Shown here: piece after piece, positions 50,485 through 58,805 of the stretch
How the letters are laid out: each line of letters opens with the position of its first letter
How positions within the stretch are numbered: the first letter of the stretch is position 1
Program-made: the position numbers and the translations under genes
From: Microbispora hainanensis
GTDB lineage: Bacteria; Actinomycetota; Actinomycetes; Streptosporangiales; Streptosporangiaceae
Reading direction: 5' to 3'
DNA: 64,000 nucleotides
Assembly (NCBI RefSeq): GCF_036186745.1
Contig: NZ_CP108086.1
Span: forward strand, 3,472,001-3,536,000
Notes under the pieces: model-generated
What the model was told of the DNA's origin: nothing
What the model saw: only the letters and a program-made list of their open reading frames with translations
Database searches by the model: none

Positions 50485-51525
50485 ATGGAGGTCCGATTGC
50501 GGGCGTTCCGGGCGGTGATGGCGGGCGCCGTCGCCGCCGCCGTGACCGCCGTCGCGGGATGCGGCGGCGAGGTGAGCACGGCGACCCCGCGTACACGTCC
50601 GCTGCAGGTCGGGCTCGTGTACGACATCGGCGGACGGGGCGACCAGTCGTACAACGACGCCGCGGCCGCCGGAGTCGACGAGGCCAAGCGCAACCTGAAG
50701 GGCATGCGGGTGCGTGAGGTCGAGGCCGCGCCGGGCGAGCCCGCCACCCGCAAGGTGGAGCGGGTGCGGGCACTCGCCGCGGCGGGATACGACCCGATCA
50801 TCGCGGTCGGATACTCGTACGCACCGGCGCTGGCGCGGATCGCCCCGAGGTTTCCCAGGACGCGGTTCGCGATCGTCGACGAGCCCACGGTGAAGGGCCC
50901 CAACATCACGAACCTGCTGTTCGCCTCGGAGCAGGGGTCGTTCCTGATGGGCGCGGCGGCGGCGATGAAGTCGCGCACCGGCGACGTCGGCTTCGTCGGG
51001 GGCAACCCGTCGCCGCTGGTCAGGAAGTTCGAGGTCGGCTACGTCCAGGGCGTGAAGCACGTGAACCCGCGGGTGCGGATCAGGATCGCCTACCTCACGG
51101 GCCCGCACGACCTGAACGGCTTCTACCGGCCCGACAAGGCGGAGAAGGTCGCACGGCGCATGTACCGGGCCGGCGCCGACGTGGTCTACCAGGTCGCCGG
51201 GGCCTCGGGGGCCGGGGTGTTCCGCGCGGCGAACGACGCCGGGGCGTGGGCCATCGGCGTCGACTACGACCAGGCCAAGAGCGCCGACCCGGCCGTGCGC
51301 CACGTGATCATGACCTCGATGATCAAAAGGATCGACGTCGCGGTCTACGACTACCTCGCCGGCGTCGCCGACCACACCGTGACCAGCGGCCCGGTCGTGT
51401 ACGACCTGAGGCGCGGCGGCGTCGACTACAGCCTCACCGGCGGCCACATCGACGACATCCAGCCGCGTCTGGAGCTGCTCAAGCAGGAGATCATCCACGG
51501 CCGGGTCAAGGTTTCCCCAGGCTGA
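50485..51525 (+). CDS. BMP family nucleoside-binding lipoprotein, copy 1
   Basis: 346-aa exported lipoprotein with lipobox AVAGC (Cys near residue 26). BMP/PnrA-type periplasmic-binding fold: LVYDIGGRGDQSYNDAA, SYAPALARIAPRFP, FVGGNPSPLVRKFEVGY and GADVVYQVAGASGAGVF are family marks. Binds purine or other nucleosides for the ABC transporter encoded downstream. ATG at 50485 with GACAAT ending 6 bases upstream (leaderless type). It precedes a second, more typical copy. Confidence 0.92.
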   Translation: MEVRLRAFRAVMAGAVAAAVTAVAGCGGEVSTATPRTRPLQVGLVYDIGGRGDQSYNDAAAAGVDEAKRNLKGMRVREVEAAPGEPATRKVERVRALAAAGYDPIIAVGYSYAPALARIAPRFPRTRFAIVDEPTVKGPNITNLLFASEQGSFLMGAAAAMKSRTGDVGFVGGNPSPLVRKFEVGYVQGVKHVNPRVRIRIAYLTGPHDLNGFYRPDKAEKVARRMYRAGADVVYQVAGASGAGVFRAANDAGAWAIGVDYDQAKSADPAVRHVIMTSMIKRIDVAVYDYLAGVADHTVTSGPVVYDLRRGGVDYSLTGGHIDDIQPRLELLKQEIIHGRVKVSPG

Positions 51526-51693
51526 CGCCCTGGTCACGGTGTGGACTGCGCTGCATAACGGACATGTTGCGGACTGCGGTGCGGGTTTGGTCGATGCAGG
51601 TCAAACAACTATCTTCCGTGCAGGGTTGCCGTGCGTTCCTGCGTGCGTGCGACGAGAGTCAGACGGGCGGGGAACGGAAGGGGAGTCACGACC

Positions 51694-52761
51694 TTGCTCC
51701 GCAATCGAGTTAGCAGACTGGCCGCCGCCACGGTGAGCGGCGCCTTGCTCATGGCCGCCGCCGCCTGTGGGGGTAGCGACGACACCACCACGACCGGAGC
51801 TTCGGCCGACGCGTCCAGCGCGCCTGCCGCCTCCCAGGTCAAGGTGGGCCTGGCATACGACATCGGTGGCCGTGGCGACGGCTCCTTCAACGACGCGGCC
51901 GCGGCCGGCCTGGACAAGGCCGAGGCGGAGCTTCACGTCGAGAAGAAGGAGCTGGAGGCCACCCAGGGCGAGACCGACGCACAGAAGGAGGAGCGGCTGC
52001 GCCTGCTCGCGTCCGGGGGTTACAACCCGGTCATCGCGGTGGGCTTCGCCTACTCCGGCTCCGTGGCGAAGGTCGCCAAGGAGTTCCCCGACGTCAAGTT
52101 CGCCATCGTGGACGACGACGCGGCCAAGGGCGACAACATCACGAACCTGATGTTCGCCGAGGAGCAGGGGTCGTTCCTCGTGGGCGTCGCGGCGGCGCTG
52201 AAGTCCGAGAAGGGCAACATCGGCTTCGTGGGTGGCGTCGACGTGCCGCTGATCCACAAGTTCGAGGCGGGCTACGAGGCCGGCGCGAAGGCCGTCAAGC
52301 CGGACATCAAGATCCAGACCAAGTACCTCACCCAGCCCCCGGACTTCGGCGGCTTCGGTGACCCGGCCAAGGGCAAGACGGCCGCCGAGGGCATGTACGA
52401 CGCCGGTGCGGACGTGGTCTACCAGGCGGCCGGCGGTTCGGGCGCGGGCGTCTTCGAGGCGGCCAAGGCCGCGAACGCGATGGCGATCGGCGTCGACTCC
52501 GACCAGGCGGCGCTCCCGGCGTACGCCGACTTCAAGGATGTGATCATCACCTCGATGATCAAGAAGGTCGACGTGGCCGTCTTCGACTTCCTCAAGAAGT
52601 ACATCGACGGCACGGTCACGTCCGGCCCCTCGGTCTACGACCTCAAGGCGGGCGGCGTGGACTACTCCACGACCGGCGGCAAGATCGACGACATCAAGTC
52701 GAAGATCGACGAGTACAAGCAGAAGATCGTCGGCGGCGAGATCACGGTCCCGACGTCCTGA
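51694..52761 (+). CDS. BMP family nucleoside-binding lipoprotein, copy 2
   Basis: 355-aa lipoprotein: lipobox AAACG (Cys about 25), Thr/Ser-rich linker, then the BMP fold aligning with copy 1 throughout (LAYDIGGRGDGSFNDAA, FVGGVDVPLIHKFEAGY, GADVVYQAAGGSGAGVF, VDYSTTGGKIDDI). More acidic and Lys-rich than copy 1, as expected of the main binding protein. TTG at 51694 with GGGGAG 8 bases upstream; the in-frame GTG/ATG upstream lack sites. A hairpin follows, which can raise its level over the transporter genes. Confidence 0.93.
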   Translation: MLRNRVSRLAAATVSGALLMAAAACGGSDDTTTTGASADASSAPAASQVKVGLAYDIGGRGDGSFNDAAAAGLDKAEAELHVEKKELEATQGETDAQKEERLRLLASGGYNPVIAVGFAYSGSVAKVAKEFPDVKFAIVDDDAAKGDNITNLMFAEEQGSFLVGVAAALKSEKGNIGFVGGVDVPLIHKFEAGYEAGAKAVKPDIKIQTKYLTQPPDFGGFGDPAKGKTAAEGMYDAGADVVYQAAGGSGAGVFEAAKAANAMAIGVDSDQAALPAYADFKDVIITSMIKKVDVAVFDFLKKYIDGTVTSGPSVYDLKAGGVDYSTTGGKIDDIKSKIDEYKQKIVGGEITVPTS

Positions 52762-52775
52762 CCTGCGCATTCGAG

Positions 52776-52805
52776 GGGCCCGGAGGCACCCGCCCCGGGC
52801 CCTTT
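52776..52805 (+). terminator. Hairpin between BMP lipoprotein and ABC genes
   Basis: Arms GGGCCCGG (52776-52783) and CCGGGCCC (52795-52802) with an 11-base loop, then TTTGCT. Probably a partial terminator setting a high ratio of binding protein to transporter. Confidence 0.7.
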
Positions 52806-52861
52806 GCTCTACTCTCACTATCACTTGACCGCACCGGGCACTCCGCGAAGAGGAGGCCGAC

Positions 52862-54400
52862 ATTACCGCCGCGACCGCCACGGAACCCGCAGTAGAACTC
52901 ACCGGGATCACCAAGAGGTTCCCGGGAGTCGTCGCCAACAGCGACATCCACCTCCGCGTCGCCAAGGGGCACATCCACGCCCTCGTAGGCGAGAACGGCG
53001 CGGGGAAGTCCACGCTGATGAAGATCCTGTACGGGATGCAGCGCCCAGACGAGGGCGAGATCCGCGTCAACGGGGCGCCCGTGGGCTTCCACACCCCCGC
53101 CGACGCCATCGCCGTGGGCATCGGCATGGTCCACCAGCACTTCATGCTGGCCGACAACCTGACCGTCCTGGAGAACGTGGTCCTGGGCAGCGAGCCGCGC
53201 CGCGGCGGCCTCGCCCTGGACTTCGCCGCCGCACGCAAGAAGATCAAGGAGATCTCCGACGCGTACGGCCTGGGCGTGCAGCCGGACGTGCCGGTCGAGG
53301 ACCTGGGTGTCGGCGACCGCCAGCGGGTGGAGATCCTCAAGGTGCTCTATCGGGGCGCCCGCATCCTGATCCTGGACGAGCCGACCGCCGTGCTCGTGCC
53401 CCACGAGGTGGACGAGCTGTTCGACAACCTGCGCGGCCTGGTCCGCGAGGGGCTGACGATCCTGTTCATCTCCCACAAGCTGGACGAGGTCCTCCGGGTG
53501 GCCGACGAGATCACCGTCATCCGGCGCGGCACCACCGTGGCGACCGTGAACCCCAAGGACGTGACCTCCCGCAAGCTCGCCGAGCTCATGGTCGGCAGCG
53601 AGCTGCCCAGCCCCGAGACCCGCGAGTCGACCGTCACCGACGTCGTCGCCCTGTCCGTACGCGACCTGACCGTGCGCACCGGCGACGGGCGGCCGGTGGT
53701 CGACAACGTGAGCTTCGACATCCACAAGGGCGAGGTGCTCGGCATCGCGGGCGTCGAGGGCAACGGCCAGGCGGAACTCGTCGAGGCGATCATGGGTATG
53801 CGCCCCTGCGAGGCGGGCGCGCTCACGCTCGCCGGCGCCGACATCTCCCAGTGGTCCACGCTGAAGCGGCGCGCGGGCGGCATCGGCTACATCCCCGAGG
53901 ACCGCCACCGCCACGGCCTGCTGCTCGAATCGCCGCTCTGGGAGAACCGCATCCTCGGCCACCAGACCCGCCGGCCCAACGTCAAGGGCCCGTGGATCGA
54001 CCGCGCCGGTGCCCGGGCCGACACGCGGCGCATCGTCGAGGAGTACGACGTGCGCACCCCCGGCATCGACGTGGACGCGGCCACGCTGTCCGGCGGCAAC
54101 CAGCAGAAACTGATCGTCGGGCGGGAGATGAGCGGCGATCCCGTGCTGCTCATCGCCAGCCACCCCACCCGGGGTGTGGACATCGGAGCGCAGGCCGCCA
54201 TCTGGGACCACCTGCGCACCGCGCGCGCCGCCGGGCTGGCCGTGCTGCTGATCTCCGCGGACCTCGACGAGCTGATCGGGTTGTCCGACACGCTCAAGGT
54301 GATCCTGCGCGGCAGGATCGTCGCCGACGTCGATCCCGCGAACGTGACCCCCGAGCAACTGGGCTCGGCGATGACCGGCGCCGGGGAGGAGACGGTATGA
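52862..54400 (+). CDS. Nucleoside ABC transporter ATPase, double NBD (ATT start)
   Basis: 512-aa ATPase with two nucleotide-binding domains. NBD1: Walker A VGENGAGKSTLMK (about 45), signature VGDRQRVEILK, Walker B LILDEPTAVL. NBD2: degenerate Walker A GVEGNGQAEL, signature LSGGNQQK, as usual in the RbsA-like family. No ATG, GTG, TTG or CTG lies in frame between the stop at 52826 and ATG 53018, which would remove NBD1 Walker A. AGGAGG (52851-52856) is 5 bases before ATT 52862, so ATT is the probable start. Overlaps the next gene by ATGA. Confidence 0.92.
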   Translation: MTAATATEPAVELTGITKRFPGVVANSDIHLRVAKGHIHALVGENGAGKSTLMKILYGMQRPDEGEIRVNGAPVGFHTPADAIAVGIGMVHQHFMLADNLTVLENVVLGSEPRRGGLALDFAAARKKIKEISDAYGLGVQPDVPVEDLGVGDRQRVEILKVLYRGARILILDEPTAVLVPHEVDELFDNLRGLVREGLTILFISHKLDEVLRVADEITVIRRGTTVATVNPKDVTSRKLAELMVGSELPSPETRESTVTDVVALSVRDLTVRTGDGRPVVDNVSFDIHKGEVLGIAGVEGNGQAELVEAIMGMRPCEAGALTLAGADISQWSTLKRRAGGIGYIPEDRHRHGLLLESPLWENRILGHQTRRPNVKGPWIDRAGARADTRRIVEEYDVRTPGIDVDAATLSGGNQQKLIVGREMSGDPVLLIASHPTRGVDIGAQAAIWDHLRTARAAGLAVLLISADLDELIGLSDTLKVILRGRIVADVDPANVTPEQLGSAMTGAGEETV

Positions 54401-55527
54401 ACGGGTTCCTCGACCGGGTGCTCGGCCGGGTGAAGCTGAGCGGCTGGCTCGCCGTCGTCGCACCCCTCATCGCGGTCGTCGTCGCCGTGCTGATCACGTC
54501 GGTGGTCCTGGTCGCCGCGGGCAAGGACCCGGTGCTGGCGTTCACCACCCTCGCGGAGTACGGCACCCAGCCGCGGTCGATGGCCATGATCCTCAACACC
54601 GGGGTCATGTACTACATCTCCGCGCTCGCGGTGGCCGTCGGCTTCCGGATGAACCTCTTCAACATCGGCGTGGACGGCCAGTATCGGCTCGCGGCCGTGA
54701 TCGCCGCCGGGCTCGGCGGCGCCGCCGTGGTGCCGGGCGTGCTCAACATCGTCCTCGTGATCGTCGTGGCGGTGGTCGTCGGCGCGCTGTGGGCCGCGAT
54801 CGCCGGTCTGCTCCGGGTCTACCGGGGCGTGAGCGAGGTCATCTCGACCATCATGCTGAACGCGATCGCCACCGGCCTCGGCTCGTGGCTGGTCAGCGAG
54901 CACTTCGGCGTGCTGACCGGCAACGACCTCGGCACCAGGCCCATCCCCGACGACGCGCACATGCCCGGCATCCCGCTCATCGCGGGCACGCCGGTGCTCG
55001 TCAACGGGTTCATCGTGGTCGCGGTCCTGCTCGGCATCGCCTACTGGGTGGTGCTCAACCGCACCCGGTTCGGCTTCGAGCTGCGGGCGACCGGCAAGTC
55101 CGAGTCCGCGGCGGTGGCCAGCGGTGTCAGCGTGAAGAAGATGATCGTCGTCACGATGGTCATGTCGGGGGCGGTCGCCGGCCTGATCGGCATGCCGGAG
55201 CTGCTCGGCGCCTCCTACAAGTACAGCAACAACTTCCCGGCCGGTCTCGGCTTCACGGGCATCGCGATCGCCCTGCTCGGCCGCAACAACCCGGTCGGCA
55301 TGGCGGTCGGCGCGCTGCTGTGGAGCTTCCTGGACAACTCGTCCAACCAGCTCCAGCTGCTCGACATCTCCAAGGAGATCGTCCAGATCATGCAGGGCGT
55401 CGTCGTGCTCTCCGTGATCATCGCGTACGAGCTGGTCCACCGCTACCGCATCGTCGCGGAGCAGCGCAGGGTCAGCCGCGAGCTCGCCGCGCCACAGGAG
55501 GCGCCGAAGGCGGAGGCGACGGCATGA
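54397..55527 (+). CDS. Nucleoside ABC transporter permease 1
   Basis: 376-aa membrane permease of the BPD_transp_2/YufP type with about nine helices. Marks: VGFRMNLFNIGVDGQYRLAA near residue 85 (core FNIGVDGQ) and GLGFTGIAIALLGRNNPVG toward the end. ATG at 54397 overlaps the ATPase stop (ATGA). The Ala/Glu-rich tail ends EAPKAEATA. With permease 2 it forms the membrane channel. Confidence 0.93.
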   Translation: MNGFLDRVLGRVKLSGWLAVVAPLIAVVVAVLITSVVLVAAGKDPVLAFTTLAEYGTQPRSMAMILNTGVMYYISALAVAVGFRMNLFNIGVDGQYRLAAVIAAGLGGAAVVPGVLNIVLVIVVAVVVGALWAAIAGLLRVYRGVSEVISTIMLNAIATGLGSWLVSEHFGVLTGNDLGTRPIPDDAHMPGIPLIAGTPVLVNGFIVVAVLLGIAYWVVLNRTRFGFELRATGKSESAAVASGVSVKKMIVVTMVMSGAVAGLIGMPELLGASYKYSNNFPAGLGFTGIAIALLGRNNPVGMAVGALLWSFLDNSSNQLQLLDISKEIVQIMQGVVVLSVIIAYELVHRYRIVAEQRRVSRELAAPQEAPKAEATA

Positions 55528-55558
55528 CAACCAGGCCGGACGGAATCGAGGAGACGGC

Positions 55559-56830
55559 ATGACGGCGACGGACCTCCCGGTCGAACGCCCGGTCGAGGCG
55601 GCCCCGGTGCGGCGCTTCCGGCTGTCGGGCCCGGTGCTCCTGCTCGGCCTGGCCGGGCTCGTGGTGCTGCTGTCGATCGCGCGGCTGGTGACCGGGGCGA
55701 ACGACATCACCTCGGCGGGCACGGTCAGCGCCGCGCTCGGCCTCGCCGTGCCGATCGGGCTCGCCGGTCTCGGCGGCCTGTGGTCGGAACGGGCCGGCGT
55801 GGTCAACATCGGCCTCGAAGGCATGATGGTGCTCGGCACCTGGTTCGGCGCCTGGGGTGCCATCCAGTTCCACAGCCCCTGGGCGGGTGTGGTCGCCGGC
55901 GCCGTCGGCGGGGCGCTGGGCGCGGCCATCCACGCCGTCGCGACCGTGACCTTCGGCGTCGACCACATCATCTCCGGCGTGGCGATCAACATCGTCGGCG
56001 TCGGCTTCACCCAGTATCTGTCCCAGCTCGTCTTCGACGGCATGCCTGGTGGCGGCACGAAGAACTCGCCGCCGCTGCCCAAGATGGGCACGGTGAGCCT
56101 GGGCTTCCTCAACGACCCGCTGCGGACCGTCGAGGCCAAGCACTGGTTCGTCCTGTCGGACTTCGCGGGCGTGCTGCGGGGCATCACCCAGGACGTGTCG
56201 TGGTTCACGATCCTGGCGATCCTGCTGGTGCCGCTGTCGTTCTACATCCTGTGGCGCACGCCGTTCGGCCTGCGCCTGCGGGCGTGCGGCGAGCGTCCGG
56301 TCGCGGCGGAGTCGCTGGGCGTCAACGTCTACCTGTACAAGTGGGCCGCCGTGCTGGTCTCCGGTGTGCTCGCCGGGCTCGGCGGCGCGTTCCTGTCGCT
56401 GGTGGCGGCGGGGATCTACCGCGACGGGCAGACGGGCGGACGCGGCTACATCGGCCTCGCCGCCATGATCTTCGGCAACTGGCGTCCCGGCGGGCTCGCC
56501 GGCGGCGCGGCGCTGTTCGGCTACACCGACGCGCTCCAGCTCCGGCAGGGCGGCATCTCGGTGCACGCGCTGCTGCTCGTCGTCGCGCTGCTGCTCGTCG
56601 CCGTGGCGGTCTACCAGCTCGTACGGCAGCGGCGCGGGCGCGCGGCCCTGATCACCGGGGTCGTGGCGATCGCGGTGTTCGTGGTGTTCGCCGTGACCGA
56701 CACCGTGCCGGAGCAGTTCACCTCGTTCACCCCCCACCTGACCACGCTGCTGGTCCTGTCGCTGGCCTCGCAACGGCTGCGCATGCCGGCGGCCGACGGT
56801 GTCCCGTATCGAAGGGGGCAGGCGAAATGA
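55559..56830 (+). CDS. Nucleoside ABC transporter permease 2
   Basis: 423-aa YufQ-type permease partner. Marks: WSERAGVVNIGLEGMMVLG, FGVDHIISGVAINIVGVG and GRGYIGLAAMIFGNWRPGG. About ten helices. ATG at 55559 with GAGGAG upstream. A 12-codon ORF (MTTRPDGIEETA) fills 55524-55562, overlapping both permease genes through ATGA at each end, and could couple their translation. Its stop overlaps the cytidine deaminase ATG. Confidence 0.93.
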   Translation: MTATDLPVERPVEAAPVRRFRLSGPVLLLGLAGLVVLLSIARLVTGANDITSAGTVSAALGLAVPIGLAGLGGLWSERAGVVNIGLEGMMVLGTWFGAWGAIQFHSPWAGVVAGAVGGALGAAIHAVATVTFGVDHIISGVAINIVGVGFTQYLSQLVFDGMPGGGTKNSPPLPKMGTVSLGFLNDPLRTVEAKHWFVLSDFAGVLRGITQDVSWFTILAILLVPLSFYILWRTPFGLRLRACGERPVAAESLGVNVYLYKWAAVLVSGVLAGLGGAFLSLVAAGIYRDGQTGGRGYIGLAAMIFGNWRPGGLAGGAALFGYTDALQLRQGGISVHALLLVVALLLVAVAVYQLVRQRRGRAALITGVVAIAVFVVFAVTDTVPEQFTSFTPHLTTLLVLSLASQRLRMPAADGVPYRRGQAK

Positions 56831-57216
56831 GCATCGACTGGGAGGCGCTGCGGGTCGCGGCCCGCGAGGCCATGACCCACGCGTACGCGCCGTATTCGAA
56901 GTTTCCCGTGGGGGCGGCGGCGCTCGTCGACGACGGCCGGATCGTGACCGGCTGCAACGTCGAGAACGCGTCGTACGGCCTGGGGCTGTGCGCCGAGTGC
57001 GGGCTCGTCTCCGCGCTGCACGCGAGCGGCGGCGGCAGGCTGGTGGCCTTCACCTGCGTGGACGGCCACGGCGAGCTGCTGATGCCGTGCGGCCGCTGCC
57101 GCCAGCTGCTGTTCGAGCACGGCGGGCGCGACCTGCTGGTGGAGACGCCCGACGGGCCGATGCGGATGGACGGCTTCCTGCCGTTCGCCTTCGGCCCGGA
57201 TGATTTGTCGCGATAA
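56827..57216 (+). CDS. cdd: Cytidine deaminase
   Basis: 129-aa zinc hydrolase converting cytidine and deoxycytidine to uridine and deoxyuridine. Zinc and catalytic motifs: GCNVENASYGL, CAECGLVSAL (Cys and Glu; the CAEC variant is normal in actinobacteria) and MPCGRCRQLL with the two further Cys. ATG at 56827 overlaps the permease stop as ATGA. Works on nucleosides brought in by the transporter. Confidence 0.96.
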   Translation: MSIDWEALRVAAREAMTHAYAPYSKFPVGAAALVDDGRIVTGCNVENASYGLGLCAECGLVSALHASGGGRLVAFTCVDGHGELLMPCGRCRQLLFEHGGRDLLVETPDGPMRMDGFLPFAFGPDDLSR

Positions 57217-57225
57217 GGGGGAAAC

Positions 57226-58512
57226 GTGGGGTTCGACGCGATCGAGGTCATCACCGTCAAGCGCGACCGGGGCGAGCTGTCGACCGCCCAGATCGATTGG
57301 GTGATCGACGCGTACACGCGGGGCGAGGTGGCCGACGAGCAGATGTCGGCGCTGCTGATGGCGATCCTGCTCAACGGCATGAACCGCAGGGAGATCGCGG
57401 ACTGGACCCAGGCCATGATCAGGTCGGGGGAGCGGATGGACTGGTCCTCCCTCGACCGGCCCACGGCCGACAAGCACTCCACCGGCGGGGTCGGCGACAA
57501 GATCACCCTGCCGCTGGCCCCGCTGGTCGCCGCCTGCGGCGCGTACGTGCCGCAGCTGTCCGGGCGGGGCCTCGGCCACACCGGCGGCACGCTGGACAAG
57601 CTGGAGTCGATCCGCGGCTGGCGGGCGTCGCTGTCGAACGACGAGATGCTCGGCGTGATCCGCTCGGCCGGTGCGGTCGTCTGCGCGGCGGGCGCGGGCC
57701 TCGCGCCGGCCGACAAGAAGCTCTACGCGCTGCGCGACGTCACCGGCACGGTCGAGTCGATCCCCCTGATCGCGTCCTCGATCATGTCCAAGAAGATCGC
57801 CGAGGGCACGGGATCGCTCGTGCTCGACGTGAAGGCCGGCTCGGGCGCGTTCATGAAGAACGTGGACGACGCCCGCGAGCTGGCCCGGACGATGGTCGAG
57901 CTGGGCACCGACGCCGGGGTGCGCACGGTCGCCCTGCTCACCGCGATGGACCGCCCGCTGGGCCTGAAGGTGGGCAACGCGCTGGAGGTCGAGGAGTCCG
58001 TCGAGGTGCTCGCCGGAGGCGGCCCCGCCGACGTGGTCGAGCTCACCGTACGGCTGGCCAGGGAGATGCTGGAGGCCGCCGCCGTCCCGGGCGCCAAGGA
58101 CCCGGAGGAGGCGCTCAAGGACGGCTCGGCGATGGACGCCTGGCGGCGCATGATCATCGCCCAGGGCGGCGACCCGGACGCGCCGCTGCCGAAGGCCGCC
58201 GAGTCGGCCGTTGTCACCGCCCCCGCCTCGGGCACGCTGCGCACGCTCGACGCGCTCAAGGTCGGCGTGGCGGCCTGGCGGCTCGGGGCCGGACGGGCTC
58301 GCAAGGAGGACCCGGTCTCCGCCGGCGCGGGCATCGTGCTGCACGCCAAGCCCGGCGAGACGGTCCGCGCCGGGGCTCCGCTGATGACCCTGTACGCCGA
58401 CGAGGCCGCCAGGTTCGACCGGGCGCTCCAGGCGCTCGAGGGCGCGTACGAGATCGGCCAGGACGGCGGCGCGGACCTGCTGCCGCTGGTGATCGACCGC
58501 ATCACCGCCTGA
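57226..58512 (+). CDS. deoA: Thymidine phosphorylase
   Basis: Splits thymidine or deoxyuridine to base and deoxyribose-1-phosphate, 428 aa. Family marks: DKHSTGGVGDKITLPLAPL (phosphate site), LSGRGLGHTGGTLDKLES, SSIMSKKIAEG and VLDVKAGSGAFMK. GTG at 57226, nine bases after the cdd stop, ends the nucleoside salvage operon. With Cdd it turns cytidine-type nucleosides into uracil/thymine and a sugar phosphate. Confidence 0.96.
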   Translation: MGFDAIEVITVKRDRGELSTAQIDWVIDAYTRGEVADEQMSALLMAILLNGMNRREIADWTQAMIRSGERMDWSSLDRPTADKHSTGGVGDKITLPLAPLVAACGAYVPQLSGRGLGHTGGTLDKLESIRGWRASLSNDEMLGVIRSAGAVVCAAGAGLAPADKKLYALRDVTGTVESIPLIASSIMSKKIAEGTGSLVLDVKAGSGAFMKNVDDARELARTMVELGTDAGVRTVALLTAMDRPLGLKVGNALEVEESVEVLAGGGPADVVELTVRLAREMLEAAAVPGAKDPEEALKDGSAMDAWRRMIIAQGGDPDAPLPKAAESAVVTAPASGTLRTLDALKVGVAAWRLGAGRARKEDPVSAGAGIVLHAKPGETVRAGAPLMTLYADEAARFDRALQALEGAYEIGQDGGADLLPLVIDRITA

Positions 58513-58529
58513 GCGTCGCAGTCTTCGCG

Positions 58530-58805
58530 TCAGCGTGGGATCAGCAGCGCGCTCATGCACGCCCATGCCGACGAACAGGCCGCCGGTGAGCATGTCGAGC
58601 CGCTTCTTCAGCCGCCGGTAGCCCCTGGTGATCCACGGGCTGCCGGCCAGGAAGGCGACGGCGGAGAACCAGGCGAACGCCACGGTCGGCATCGCGCCGA
58701 GGGTGGCCGCCCGCGTGACGAGGTCCGTACGGTGCGGGAGCAGGCTGGCGAACAGGACGCCGAAGAAGACCACAGGGCCTTGGGGTTGGCGAGGTTGGTT
58801 CACTC
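58530..58805 (-). pseudogene. Decayed LysE-family exporter, C-terminal half
   Basis: On the minus strand the sequence reads NLANPKAL, then after two extra bases (58771-58772) VFFGVLFASLLPHR through RLKKRLDMLTGGLFVGMGV, then after one extra base (58557) MSALLIPR and a stop. NPKA and the LTGxLxxGxGV end are typical of LysE/RhtB amino-acid exporters. About 110 N-terminal residues are missing; the break lies at the end of the ArsR gene. Confidence 0.85.

Noticed and set aside
47035-51537. A 1500-residue open frame on the minus strand across M20, kinase and BMP genes
   Set aside because: It is complementary to four well-supported genes, has no domain, and is typical of antisense frames in very GC-rich DNA. 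The same holds for long minus-strand frames at 6701-9175, 32835-35420 and 13126-15435.
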